From contig JACKAV010000002.1 in NCBI GenBank assembly GCA_020634895.1, positions 186,001 to 250,000 on the forward strand: a DNA stretch of 64,000 bases, read 5' to 3'. Of this stretch, positions 33,772 through 42,975 are shown piece by piece; within the stretch, counting starts at the first letter, position 1; each line of letters starts with the position of its first letter. The translations under genes were made by a program, and so were the position numbers. The DNA is from Anaerolineales bacterium. GTDB taxonomy: Bacteria; Chloroflexota; Anaerolineae; Anaerolineales; Villigracilaceae. The notes beneath the pieces were generated by a model, which had not been told where the DNA came from, did no database searches, and worked only from the letters and a program-made list of their open reading frames with translations.

Positions 33772-35133
33772 TTACATTGATTTATTGATTTCATTCAGCG
33801 CATCACTTAAACGATCCAGCAGCGCATCCATTTGCTCGTAGGTAACTACCAGAGGCGGCTCAACACGAATGGTTTGAGCACTGGTCAGGGTACCAGCCAC
33901 TAATACTCCACGCTTGAATAATTCTGCCGCAATTTTATAACCCGTTTCCGGATTCTTAAAATGCATACCGATCAACAAGCCCTTGCCGGTAACCCGATCA
34001 AATATGTTCGGGTATTGTACAACAAAATCCTGCAATTTCAGCATTAGATAATCGCCCTTTTCGGCAGCCTGCTCCCACAATTTTTCGCGCAATGTTACAT
34101 GGATCGCGGAAATCGCTGCCGAACACGCCAAAGCGCCGCCGCCGGTCGTCGTTGTATGCATGAAGGGATTGGGGTACATCATCGGCTGGAAGATCTCCTC
34201 GGTCGTTGTCACCGCACTGATCGGCATCACACCACCGCCCAGTGACTTCGCGACTGTCAGAATATCCGGGACCACATCCCAATGGTCCACGCCCCAAAGC
34301 TTGCCGGTACGCCCCAAACCGGTTTGCACCTCATCAGCTATTAACAACACACCATGCTTTTTCGTTGCGGCGCGGACGCGGGGCCAGAAATCATCCGGCG
34401 GGACGATCGCACCCGATTCGCCTTGAATCGGCTCGAACATCACCGCCGCAACACCGATCCCGACCTTTTCACAAATCTCGAGCTGCTTTTCCACAGCGTC
34501 GGCATCGCCAAACGGCACGTGGTACACCTGCCCGGCATACATCTGCCCCATTGGAGCGCGATAATCGGACTTCCCCATCAACGACAACGATCCCATGGTC
34601 TTCCCATGGAACGCCCGCAACCCAACGATGAAAGCGGATTTACCGGAATAAAGTTTGGCGATCTTCATCGCCGCTTCATTTGCCTCAGTCCCGCTCGCCC
34701 CGAACCAACTATATTTCAAGTCACCCGGGGTGATCTCTGCCAGTAATCTTGCAAGCACACCGCGCAATGGATCGAGCAATTCCTGCGAAGGCATGGGTGA
34801 ACGGTCAAGCTGCGCTTTGACAGTGTTCACAACATCGGGATGGCTCCACCCCAAATCCATCATGCCGTAGCCGCCGAGGAAGTCAAGATACTCGCGCCCC
34901 ATCACATCCTTGAATACCGCCCCCGAGCCGCTCCATTCAACCGCAGCCCAATCACCCGCTTCGGTCACGCTCTTGCGATATTCAAGCCAATTGCGGTTGT
35001 AGTATTCCGCAAAATTCACCTTTGACTCATCGATGATCTGACGAGCCTGGTCCTGCGTGGGAAATTCATTCCGCTTTATCAGACCCATCCAACGCGACGA
35101 ATAATCCAATGCGTCTTCATAATCGTATGCCAT
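33772..35133 (-). CDS. patA: Putrescine aminotransferase-like class III enzyme
   Basis: 453 residues, matching YgjG/PatA length and order: FLGGYGMMDLGWSHPDVV, FGASGTEANEAAMKIAKLYSG, FHGKTMGSLSLMGKSDYRA, LLIADEVQTGLGRTGKLWG, Schiff-base Lys near 297 in VAKSLGGGVMPISA. PatA moves an amino group from putrescine to 2-oxoglutarate giving 4-aminobutanal. Position directly before potABCD supports this substrate. AAGGA lies before the ATG. Confidence 0.82.
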   Translation of the reverse strand: MAYDYEDALDYSSRWMGLIKRNEFPTQDQARQIIDESKVNFAEYYNRNWLEYRKSVTEAGDWAAVEWSGSGAVFKDVMGREYLDFLGGYGMMDLGWSHPDVVNTVKAQLDRSPMPSQELLDPLRGVLARLLAEITPGDLKYSWFGASGTEANEAAMKIAKLYSGKSAFIVGLRAFHGKTMGSLSLMGKSDYRAPMGQMYAGQVYHVPFGDADAVEKQLEICEKVGIGVAAVMFEPIQGESGAIVPPDDFWPRVRAATKKHGVLLIADEVQTGLGRTGKLWGVDHWDVVPDILTVAKSLGGGVMPISAVTTTEEIFQPMMYPNPFMHTTTTGGGALACSAAISAIHVTLREKLWEQAAEKGDYLMLKLQDFVVQYPNIFDRVTGKGLLIGMHFKNPETGYKIAAELFKRGVLVAGTLTSAQTIRVEPPLVVTYEQMDALLDRLSDALNEINKSM

Positions 35134-35156
35134 AATGTATCCTTCGTCCTAGGTTT

Positions 35157-36623
35157 TTAGAATTTCCTCGACCACTCTTTGGGCCAACGCTCGATGACAA
35201 CCTTCTTCTGCGTGAAGAATTCCACCGCGTCCATGCCCTGCCCGTGCATATCGCCAAAGAAACTATCCTTCCATCCGCTGAACGGGAAGAACGCCATCGG
35301 CGCTGCAACACCGATATTGATACCGATGTTTCCCGCCTCGGCTTCATAGCGGAAGCGGCGCGCCGCATTTCCGCTCGAAGTGAAGAGACTGGCTTGATTC
35401 CCATACTGACCGCTGTTCACCAACTGGATCGCATCGTCGATGGTTTTGACGTGCATGAGACTGAGCACCGGACCAAAAATTTCCGTCCGCGCAATTTCGC
35501 TTCCCGGCTGGACCTCGGAAATGATCGTCGGTCTGACGAAGGATCCACCCTCATAGCCTTTTACCTTCGTCCCGCGCCCATCCACGCAGACGGTTGCACC
35601 TTCCTGCGCGCCAAGCGCGATCAACTGCTCGACCCGCTGTTGAGATGCAGCATTGATCACAGGACCCATTTGCACACTGGAGTCCATGCCGTAGCCGACA
35701 GTGCGAGTCGACGCCGCATCACAGATCAATTCGGTGAATTCGTTCTTTGATTCGGCAACGGTCACAGCGAGAGAAACTGCCAGGCAGCGCTGACCAGCAC
35801 ACCCGAAGGCTGAGTCGGCGACGATCTTCGTCGCCATATCCATATCCGCATCCGGCAAAATGATGACGGGATTCTTTGCGCCGCCCTGCGCCTGCACACG
35901 CTTTCCATGTGCTGCGGCGGTGGCATAAATATATTTCGCAATATTGGTCGAACCGACGAAGGTGATCGCGCGAATGACGGGATGCTCAAGGATGCCGTCA
36001 ACAGCTTCCTTTGAACCATTGACCATGTTGACCACGCCCTTCGGAAAACCAACCTGCTCGATGAGCTTGAAAATGAACTGCATCGTCATAGGCACTTTTT
36101 CGGAAGGCTTGATGATATAGGTGTTTCCCGCCGCCAATGCATACGGCAGATACCAGAAGGGAATCATGCCGGGAAAGTTGAACGGCGCAATCGTGGCGCA
36201 AACACCCACCGGCTGACGGATCATAACCTCGTCGATGCCGGAGGCGATATCTTCGACAAATTCACCCTTACCCATGTGCGGCATACCGCAGGCAACTTCC
36301 ACATTCTCGTAAGCGCGTACCATTTCGGCTTTGGCTTCTTCGAAGGTTTTGCCGCATTCATTCGTGATCAGTTCCGCGATCTTGTCGCCGTTCTCACGCA
36401 TGATATTGCGCAATTTGAACAGGTACTGCACGCGGTCATTGACCGGCGTCCTGCGCCAACCGTCGAACGCCTTACGCGCTGCCTTTGCGGCAGCATCCAC
36501 ATCCGCTTTTGTGCTGAGCGGAGTTTTCGCGATCACCTTCCCGGTAGCGGGGTTGATCACATCCACATAATCTTTTACGTTCGGCTTTATCCATTCGCCG
36601 TTGATGTAATTAAGAATTTCCAT
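35157..36623 (-). CDS. mmsA: CoA-acylating (methyl)malonate-semialdehyde dehydrogenase
   Basis: 488 residues. ALDH fold with Asn in APFNFPGMIPFWYLP, catalytic Cys near 280 in CAGQRCLA, EIFGPVLS, and the family-specific C-terminal APMAFFPFSGWKDSFFGDM. This branch (MmsA/IolA/BauC) converts malonate or methylmalonate semialdehyde plus CoA and NAD to acetyl- or propionyl-CoA and CO2, unlike ordinary ALDHs. GGAGGG precedes the ATG. Lies between two aminotransferase genes, one of which may supply malonate semialdehyde from beta-alanine. Confidence 0.9.
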   Translation of the reverse strand: MEILNYINGEWIKPNVKDYVDVINPATGKVIAKTPLSTKADVDAAAKAARKAFDGWRRTPVNDRVQYLFKLRNIMRENGDKIAELITNECGKTFEEAKAEMVRAYENVEVACGMPHMGKGEFVEDIASGIDEVMIRQPVGVCATIAPFNFPGMIPFWYLPYALAAGNTYIIKPSEKVPMTMQFIFKLIEQVGFPKGVVNMVNGSKEAVDGILEHPVIRAITFVGSTNIAKYIYATAAAHGKRVQAQGGAKNPVIILPDADMDMATKIVADSAFGCAGQRCLAVSLAVTVAESKNEFTELICDAASTRTVGYGMDSSVQMGPVINAASQQRVEQLIALGAQEGATVCVDGRGTKVKGYEGGSFVRPTIISEVQPGSEIARTEIFGPVLSLMHVKTIDDAIQLVNSGQYGNQASLFTSSGNAARRFRYEAEAGNIGINIGVAAPMAFFPFSGWKDSFFGDMHGQGMDAVEFFTQKKVVIERWPKEWSRKF

Positions 36624-36664
36624 GATGCCCTCCGCAGTGAAGGAAAAATTGCTTCACTGCAAAA

Positions 36665-37990
36665 TTATTTCACTTGTTTATCCGCAACTTCCAACGCCTT
36701 TTCGACAACAGCAAGCCCTTCATCAAGTTGTTCCTTTGTGATACTCAACGGCGGAACAACAAAGACCATGCTTCCCAGATCTTTCGCCATGATGAAAGTG
36801 AACAAACCATTTTCCTTCAACACTTTTCCCACCTCTCCCATCACTGCCGCAGAGAAAGGTTCTTTTGTTTCGCGGTTGGAAACTACTTCAATGGTGGAGA
36901 ATAAGCCGATATACCGCACATCTCCAACAGAGGGATGTTTCTGTTTTATATCTTCAAGACATTCGCCAAGATATTTACCCACCGTGGCGGCATTTTCGAT
37001 CAAGCCATCTTCTTCATATACATCGATCGTAGCGAGCGCTGCCGCACAAGCCAATGCGTGTCCGTTATAAGTGAGACCAGCGTAGAGATATTTATCGTCA
37101 AAAAATTCCGCGATCTTATCCGAAACGATGACAGCGCCGAGAGGAACATATCCGCTGGTGATGCCTTTTGCCGTTGTGATAATGTCGGGGGTGACGCCCC
37201 AGTTATCAACGGCGAACCACTTGCCGGTGCGCCCCCATCCGCTCATGACTTCGTCTGAGATGAGCAGGATGCCGTATTTATCGCAGATTTCGCGGACGCG
37301 GGGCCAGTAATCGTCCGGCGGGACAATCAGTCCGTTCGAGCCGACAACACCTTCCATAATGATCGCGGCAATCTTGTCGGGGCCTTCGTACGTGATCACT
37401 TCTTCCAAATGCGAGATACATTCACGCTTGCAGGATTCCTTCTTCTGTCCGAACGGACAGCGATAACAGAACGGGTCCAGAAAATGAACCGTACCCGGCA
37501 TGGCGGGCTCAACGGCATTGCGGCGATAATCGCCCGTCAACGCGACAGAACCATGTGTAGCACCGTGATAAGAACGATAACGCGCAAGTATCTTGTGCCT
37601 TCCAGTATAAAAACGCGCAAGCTTGATGGCATTTTCGTTCGCTTCTGAACCGCCAAGCGCAAAGAAGGTCTTCTTCAAATTACCGGGCGTTACTTCTGCA
37701 AGTTTTTTTCCAAGCAAGGCGCGGACGTCCGTGGCGTTGCCGGGATGCACGAAGCAGATCTTGGCAGCCTGGTCTTGAATAGCTTTCACTACTTTGGGAT
37801 GTTGATGCCCAATATTCGTATTCATCAACTGGGACGAAAAATCGATATAACGTTTCCCATCTGCGTCCCAAAAATAAATTCCCTCCGCTTTTTCAACCGG
37901 AATGGGATTAACCTGTCCCTGTACAGACCAGGAGAAAAAAGTGTATTCCTTGCTGAGGTCAACGATCTCTTTGGATGTTAGTTTGGTCAT
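36665..37990 (-). CDS. Class III omega-aminotransferase with Cys-rich insert (beta-alanine/taurine-pyruvate type)
   Basis: 441 residues. PLP motifs ALGGSEANENAIKLAR, LLISDEVMSGWGRTGKWFA, and TTAKGITSGYVPLGA with Schiff-base Lys near 275. The overall look is that of taurine- or beta-alanine-pyruvate aminotransferases. Near 173-190 lies CYRC...ESCKREC, four Cys in 17 residues, a site that in mammalian GABA aminotransferase holds CxxC for an intersubunit 2Fe-2S cluster. It precedes mmsA, suggesting beta-alanine to malonate semialdehyde to acetyl-CoA. Confidence 0.85.
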   Translation of the reverse strand: MTKLTSKEIVDLSKEYTFFSWSVQGQVNPIPVEKAEGIYFWDADGKRYIDFSSQLMNTNIGHQHPKVVKAIQDQAAKICFVHPGNATDVRALLGKKLAEVTPGNLKKTFFALGGSEANENAIKLARFYTGRHKILARYRSYHGATHGSVALTGDYRRNAVEPAMPGTVHFLDPFCYRCPFGQKKESCKRECISHLEEVITYEGPDKIAAIIMEGVVGSNGLIVPPDDYWPRVREICDKYGILLISDEVMSGWGRTGKWFAVDNWGVTPDIITTAKGITSGYVPLGAVIVSDKIAEFFDDKYLYAGLTYNGHALACAAALATIDVYEEDGLIENAATVGKYLGECLEDIKQKHPSVGDVRYIGLFSTIEVVSNRETKEPFSAAVMGEVGKVLKENGLFTFIMAKDLGSMVFVVPPLSITKEQLDEGLAVVEKALEVADKQVK

Positions 37991-38053
37991 GAGGTTTCCT
38001 TGATTTTGGTTTGAAAGTCACCAACTCTAACTCACAGCCGTGGCTTTGGTTTT

Positions 38054-39352
38054 CTACTGTTTTACTTCCTTAACGATCTCTGCATAGACGTTCAATGTCT
38101 CGTCGATGTCCGCATCGCTGTGCGAGTAGCAGAGAAACCAGGGTTCGCGGGCATCGTGGTCTGGCATGATGCCTTTCTCGATGGCTTTCTCAACCAGCTT
38201 GAGATACAGCTCCCGGTCGCTGCGCTGCCATTCGCGCTGACAAGTGACCGCGTCCACGCCAAGCGAGAAGGAGAACATAGATGGATAGCCTGAAAACGCG
38301 GCAGGGATATCGTTTTCTTCGAAGATATCCCTCAAGCCGTCCATTAGGCGCTGTCCGCGTTGTTCGATGGTTTTGAGGATGGGTTTGGATTTGAGCAAAC
38401 TCAGAGTGGCATAAGCCCCAGCGATACCGGGCTTATTGTTGGTGTAGGTCCCGCCTTGTGCCACGCCATGCCCAATAATGGACATGATCTCGCGCTTGCC
38501 ACCGAACGCTGCCGCAGGGTAGCCATTGCCCAGGGCTTTGGCATACGTTACAAGGTCCGGGTTGATGCGGTAGTATTCCTGTGCGCCGCCATTGGCAATA
38601 CGGAAACCTGTCTTCACTTCGTCCAAAATAAAAACGCATCCGTATTCCTCGGTCTTTTTGCGGATCAACTCAAGGAAACCTTCCTGCGGATTGATCGCAG
38701 CACAATTTCCCTGGCACGGTTCAGTGATGACTGCGGCGATCTGCTCGCCATAGGAACGCATTACACGCTCGAAACCTTCGAAATCGTTGAAGGGTAGTGT
38801 GATGATGAACTCGCGCATCGACTTCGGGATGCCGGATGATCCCGGCACAGGAATCGGGCTGCGACGGTTGCCATACGCTTCCGACGGCGCATACGTAGAC
38901 CACAAAGCGTGGTCGTGCATTCCATGATAGTTGCCTTCGAATTTGAGGATAATGTCGCGCCCGGTATACGCACGCGCCACGCGAATGGCGTGCATGGTGG
39001 ATTCTGTGCCCGAGCATGCAAAGCGGACCATATCCACTGCGGGCGACATTTCGATGATCATTTCCGCGACCTGAACTTCCAATTCCCCCGTCATGGCGAA
39101 CAACACGCCGTTTTGAATTTCTTCCATTACTTTTTGATCTACTTCATCGAATGCGTGTCCCAAAATGATGGGACCGAATGCCATTCGATAATCGATGTAT
39201 TTCTTTCCGTCTACATCCCAGAGATAGCTCCCCTTGCCTTTTTCAACATATGGAGTGATCCCGTCCCCCCAGAAACGAAAGTTGGAATTTACACCCAACG
39301 GCACAACATTCTGCGCGCGCTGCTGCAGTGCCCTCGTCTTTGAACCGAACAT
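38054..39352 (-). CDS. Class III aminotransferase, glutamate-1-semialdehyde-like branch
   Basis: 432 residues. Motifs FACSGTESTMHAIRVARAYTG, FEGNYHGMHDHAL, CVFILDEVKTGFR and TYAKALGNGYPAAAFGG with Schiff-base Lys near 269. The sequence is of the glutamate-1-semialdehyde aminomutase group, but the catabolic context argues against heme synthesis. No hemA-D genes are near. Strong AAGGAG before the ATG; starts 18 bases after lrp 2. Confidence 0.85.
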   Translation of the reverse strand: MFGSKTRALQQRAQNVVPLGVNSNFRFWGDGITPYVEKGKGSYLWDVDGKKYIDYRMAFGPIILGHAFDEVDQKVMEEIQNGVLFAMTGELEVQVAEMIIEMSPAVDMVRFACSGTESTMHAIRVARAYTGRDIILKFEGNYHGMHDHALWSTYAPSEAYGNRRSPIPVPGSSGIPKSMREFIITLPFNDFEGFERVMRSYGEQIAAVITEPCQGNCAAINPQEGFLELIRKKTEEYGCVFILDEVKTGFRIANGGAQEYYRINPDLVTYAKALGNGYPAAAFGGKREIMSIIGHGVAQGGTYTNNKPGIAGAYATLSLLKSKPILKTIEQRGQRLMDGLRDIFEENDIPAAFSGYPSMFSFSLGVDAVTCQREWQRSDRELYLKLVEKAIEKGIMPDHDAREPWFLCYSHSDADIDETLNVYAEIVKEVKQ

Positions 39353-39370
39353 AATTGCTCCTTTTATGGA

Positions 39371-39877
39371 TTATTTTGGCGCTGATATGGACTCGTTCTC
39401 TGACAATTCTTTTACGATTCGCTCCGGCACTCTCCACTGGTAAACATCTTTGAGAACGATCGGCACGATGGAAGTTGTGGTCTTTCGCACCCCCGGGACC
39501 TTGCGAACCACTTCGGTAACAAAATAATAGATCTCCGAAGTATCGCGCGCCACCAACTGAATACTGATATCGTTCTGCCCGATGCCGCAGGCTACGTACG
39601 TCACATTTTCGAAGGAAGCCATTTTCTTGGCGACTTCCAGAACCGCATCGGCTTCAACCTCCAGCCAGACATCGGCTTTGATGTTAAAACCCAACGCCTC
39701 CGGACTGACGACGGCACTGATCTGTATGACCCCTTCCTGTATCATACGGTCGACCCGATACCGGATGGCACGCTCCGAAATATCGCCCATACGGCGCGAC
39801 ATCTCAGAGGCGGACATACGGCCATCCTCCAGAAGCAAATTGACGATTTTTATATCTGTTTTGTCGAATTCATACAT
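39371..39877 (-). CDS. Lrp/AsnC-family regulator 2
   Basis: 168 residues from ATG 39877, chosen because codons upstream overlap the promoter leader. AsnC helix-turn-helix at 4-50 (DIKIVNLLLEDGRMSASEMSRRM), RAM domain with IGQNDISIQLVARDTSE. It heads a same-strand run of nine genes through potD, so it probably controls them in response to an amino acid or polyamine. Confidence 0.92.
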   Translation of the reverse strand: MYEFDKTDIKIVNLLLEDGRMSASEMSRRMGDISERAIRYRVDRMIQEGVIQISAVVSPEALGFNIKADVWLEVEADAVLEVAKKMASFENVTYVACGIGQNDISIQLVARDTSEIYYFVTEVVRKVPGVRKTTTSIVPIVLKDVYQWRVPERIVKELSENESISAPK

Positions 39878-39912
39878 AGATAATAGTCTTCTTTTCCGAA
39901 AGTGACACAAAA

Positions 39913-39941
39913 AATATACCTTATGGAACTTTAATCGTCAA
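39913..39941 (-). promoter_or_regulatory. Promoter of the lrp2 operon
   Basis: On minus: TTGACG (39941-39936), 17-base spacer, TATATT (39918-39913), with about 30 bases of leader holding a GGAAAAG site. Confidence 0.75.
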
Positions 39942-39951
39942 GGGGACAAAA

Positions 39952-39981
39952 AAAGGTACCACCATATCTGGCGGTACCTTT
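39952..39981 (-). terminator. Terminator of the large membrane protein gene
   Basis: AAAGGTACC / GGTACCTTT stem with a 12-base loop region that can extend it; eight T follow on minus. Confidence 0.85.
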
Positions 39982-40000
39982 GAGTGATAATCAAATCAAT

Positions 40001-41965
40001 CTAATACTTAATCTTGTATAAACTAAATCTTTCAACCCGAAACAGAAATTCAACATTTTCTGGAAAAGCGTCTCTTAAAGCCATCACCCACTCAGGTTCA
40101 CTTTTCAAAAAAAGGTACTCAACATTGTTTTCCTTCAGGCTTGCAAAGCGCATATCTGGTGAAATATCGTCAGCAACGAGCGAGCGCCACAACCTGGTCT
40201 TTTCATTGCCAATATCAACACGAAAGACCATCGGCTCAAATTTCATTGTCAAACTTGGGATAACAGAATTAGTAGACTCATCCGGACCACCAAGTATGAT
40301 GGGGGTTTCTTCAACGTCAATCGCATTTATCTTCTCAGCAGCACTGATGTAATTGGAATAAAAGGACAAGACATCAGTGTTACTTTTTTCCACGTTGTTG
40401 AGCGTCCAATCACTAACATATACCACCATGGCAATCAGCCCCAAATACATACCAATGCCATAAAACGGAGGCAGCAGTGATTTTAATTTTGGAGGCAATT
40501 TAACCTTTTGGGCAGTTTCAAGCCCCAACCACAATAGAAACGCAAAGGCTATTCCAAACGGAGTTAACCAGGTCAATCGCCATAACTGAAATGGGGTTGT
40601 AAACATACCCACAAGCCAACCCGTATATGGGAACATCGCAACCCCTAAAACCAAAGCAGAAGCCAGTATATATCGCGCTGTAGTATTCTTCCAAAAGAAA
40701 AGCAAACTTGCCAATGCTGCGACCAACCCCACTTCATACGGTAATCCGGCAGCCAAATAATGGGAGATACCATAGAATGGTGTGCCTTCAATAATATCCA
40801 CGCGACGGACACCGAAACGCGCAAACTCATCATTGGCTGCCACATCATTTAAAGAAAAACTCAAGGATTGTGCGTATTCTCCCCCGCCAAACCTGAATAG
40901 ATACGGCACAATCACTACAGTGACAAGAACTCCAATGACAAAAAAGTACTTAAGCCGCAGCTCTCGCTTGAAAAGAGACGGCATCCCATAAACGCCAATG
41001 ATCATGCATGTCATTCCAAATTGAACAGGGTGCGTAAAAGCCATTGCCCAGGCAGCAAGCCAGACCAGAAATAGTTTTCGATTGACAGGATCGTTGAAAT
41101 ATTCAACCGCCAAAATCAAGAGGGTAAACGATAAGACAAAGGCAGCTGCGACTTTGTCTTCTGTCAGGCGCTGGAAAAATAAGTTGCCGGGCTGGTTTTG
41201 CCGGCTCAGACGCATAAGGCTGAATCCCTGACCAAGAACAGCAGTCCCTGCAAAAATGCGCGGAAGTCCAAGAGTCCGCGCGAGTGTGTATACGCCCAAA
41301 AAAGAGAATACAGCCAGGAGCGGGGGAAGAAGCGCCCCTGTCACCAGCAGACCATCCACGCCGCTAAATCCGGATATCATTGCTTCAACCAAAGGCCAAT
41401 AAGCAATCCAAAATCGGGGAATCTCAAGTCGGTTCAACGCGTCAGGAAAGTCAAAGTTCAATGTCTGAGCATGTTGAAAGTAGTATAGCAATGCATTGTA
41501 TGTGAACGCATCGTCATGGATCAATGGAGGTTTTGCAATACTTGAAAAATAAACAGCGCCTCCCGCCGCAACAACCAATAAACCAGCCTCCCACCATTCC
41601 ACTTTTTCAAGTCGAACAACAAACCCGACATTTTGAAAATAATAGTACAGCAAAATGGCGATTCCCCAAACCACGAATGCCCAACGCAAAAAAGTGAAAT
41701 TCAATTCAAGGGATCGCGCGACGACACCCAAAATACCGGTAACAAATACCGAAACCATCAACCCGCCAAGAATTGATTTAATTGTTACATCTTTGTCCGC
41801 AACGAGAACGTGAAATGTAAGGATGCCGGGAAACAGGTAGATAACTACCCCCAGTGCAAAGCGGATTATTGCCAAATCTGACAGCAAGCCCTGCCATGCA
41901 GATAGCGTCCCTAAAAGCCAAAAAATTAAAGAAAGCCCCAGAAGAAAAGTTCTATTTTTGAACAT
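40001..41965 (-). CDS. Polytopic membrane protein, glycosyltransferase/polymerase-like
   Basis: 654 residues from ATG 41965 (AGGA six bases upstream); a longer frame to 42052 would leave only two bases to the divergent gene. About 14 hydrophobic helices between 5 and 570 and a soluble C-terminal domain of about 95 residues. HDDAFTYNALLYYFQHA near 150 recalls the acidic first outer loop of GT-C mannosyl/arabinosyl transferases. Family not recognised; a lipid-linked sugar transferase is the likeliest role given its neighbours. Confidence 0.6.
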   Translation of the reverse strand: MFKNRTFLLGLSLIFWLLGTLSAWQGLLSDLAIIRFALGVVIYLFPGILTFHVLVADKDVTIKSILGGLMVSVFVTGILGVVARSLELNFTFLRWAFVVWGIAILLYYYFQNVGFVVRLEKVEWWEAGLLVVAAGGAVYFSSIAKPPLIHDDAFTYNALLYYFQHAQTLNFDFPDALNRLEIPRFWIAYWPLVEAMISGFSGVDGLLVTGALLPPLLAVFSFLGVYTLARTLGLPRIFAGTAVLGQGFSLMRLSRQNQPGNLFFQRLTEDKVAAAFVLSFTLLILAVEYFNDPVNRKLFLVWLAAWAMAFTHPVQFGMTCMIIGVYGMPSLFKRELRLKYFFVIGVLVTVVIVPYLFRFGGGEYAQSLSFSLNDVAANDEFARFGVRRVDIIEGTPFYGISHYLAAGLPYEVGLVAALASLLFFWKNTTARYILASALVLGVAMFPYTGWLVGMFTTPFQLWRLTWLTPFGIAFAFLLWLGLETAQKVKLPPKLKSLLPPFYGIGMYLGLIAMVVYVSDWTLNNVEKSNTDVLSFYSNYISAAEKINAIDVEETPIILGGPDESTNSVIPSLTMKFEPMVFRVDIGNEKTRLWRSLVADDISPDMRFASLKENNVEYLFLKSEPEWVMALRDAFPENVEFLFRVERFSLYKIKY

Positions 41966-42054
41966 AAGATTCCTGTATTTTTTGTATTTATCTAGCCAAT
42001 TATACATGTTTCGATTATTATCCCAGCACATTTTGACTGGAATATGGAGCAATA

Positions 42055-42975
42055 ATGTCAGAAAGTGAACACAAAGAGCCGCGCATAACGATTATCATCC
42101 CAGCATACAATGAGGAGAACGGAATCGAAGAACTGATCTCAAACGTTCGCGGAGTCGTTCAAACACTGGACGAAAGTCATGAGATCATCATTGTAGATGA
42201 CGGCTCCAAAGATGCAACCGCCGAAAATGCCAAAAAAGCTGGCGCCAAAGTGCTGCAGCACCCATATAATATAGGGAATGGAGCGGCGATAAAAACCGGC
42301 ATCCGGCACGCAAGGGGAAGTATTCTTGTCACCATGGACGCCGATGGACAGCATAACCCTCAGGACATTCCAATTTTGGTAGGTCAAATAGGTCCATACG
42401 ATATGGTGGTTGGAAGCCGAAACAGCGCATCCGATACTGCTGCACATCGCGATCTGGCAAATTTGATCTTTAATTCGCTTGCCAGTTATGTCTCTGGTCG
42501 AAAGATCGAGGACCTGACTTCCGGGTTTCGGGCAGTTAAGACACGCATTGCCCGTCAGTTCCTTTATCTATTTCCGAATAAGTTTTCATACCCCACTACG
42601 ATCACATTATCTGTTGTGAGAGCAGGTTACAGTTTAGGATACGAATCGATCCGTTTCGCGCGCCGGAATAAGAACACAAAAAGCAAGATCAGACCGCTTC
42701 AAGATGGGATCCGCTTTTTAATGATCATCCTTAAGATCGCGGTTTTCTATGCGCCGCTGAAGATATTTGTACCTATTAGTTTTTTCATTTTTATACTCGG
42801 CGTTGTTTATGGACTTATTCGTATTTTTGCGTTGAATGCCCCATATGGACAAACCTCAGCGCTGCTTATGTCAACAGCGGCAATAACGTTTTTGGTTGGT
42901 CTGGTTTCAGAACAGATTGCCCAACTTCGGTTTGACCGCAGCGAATCAAATACCTTCATCGAAGAAGACAAATGA
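42055..42975 (+). CDS. GT2 glycosyltransferase, dolichyl-phosphate mannosyltransferase-like
   Basis: 306 residues. GT-A fold: IIIPAYNEENGIEELI, EIIIVDDGSKDAT, HPYNIGNGAAIKTG, and DxD-like TMDADGQHNPQDI; two membrane helices near 235-285. Makes polyprenyl-phosphate sugars in the family. GGAG lies before the ATG. Overlaps the next gene by four bases. Confidence 0.9.
   Translation: MSESEHKEPRITIIIPAYNEENGIEELISNVRGVVQTLDESHEIIIVDDGSKDATAENAKKAGAKVLQHPYNIGNGAAIKTGIRHARGSILVTMDADGQHNPQDIPILVGQIGPYDMVVGSRNSASDTAAHRDLANLIFNSLASYVSGRKIEDLTSGFRAVKTRIARQFLYLFPNKFSYPTTITLSVVRAGYSLGYESIRFARRNKNTKSKIRPLQDGIRFLMIILKIAVFYAPLKIFVPISFFIFILGVVYGLIRIFALNAPYGQTSALLMSTAAITFLVGLVSEQIAQLRFDRSESNTFIEEDK

Noticed and set aside
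41966..42052. Longer N terminus for the large membrane protein
   Set aside because: Would leave two bases to the divergent gene and no room for promoters; ATG 41965 has a ribosome site.
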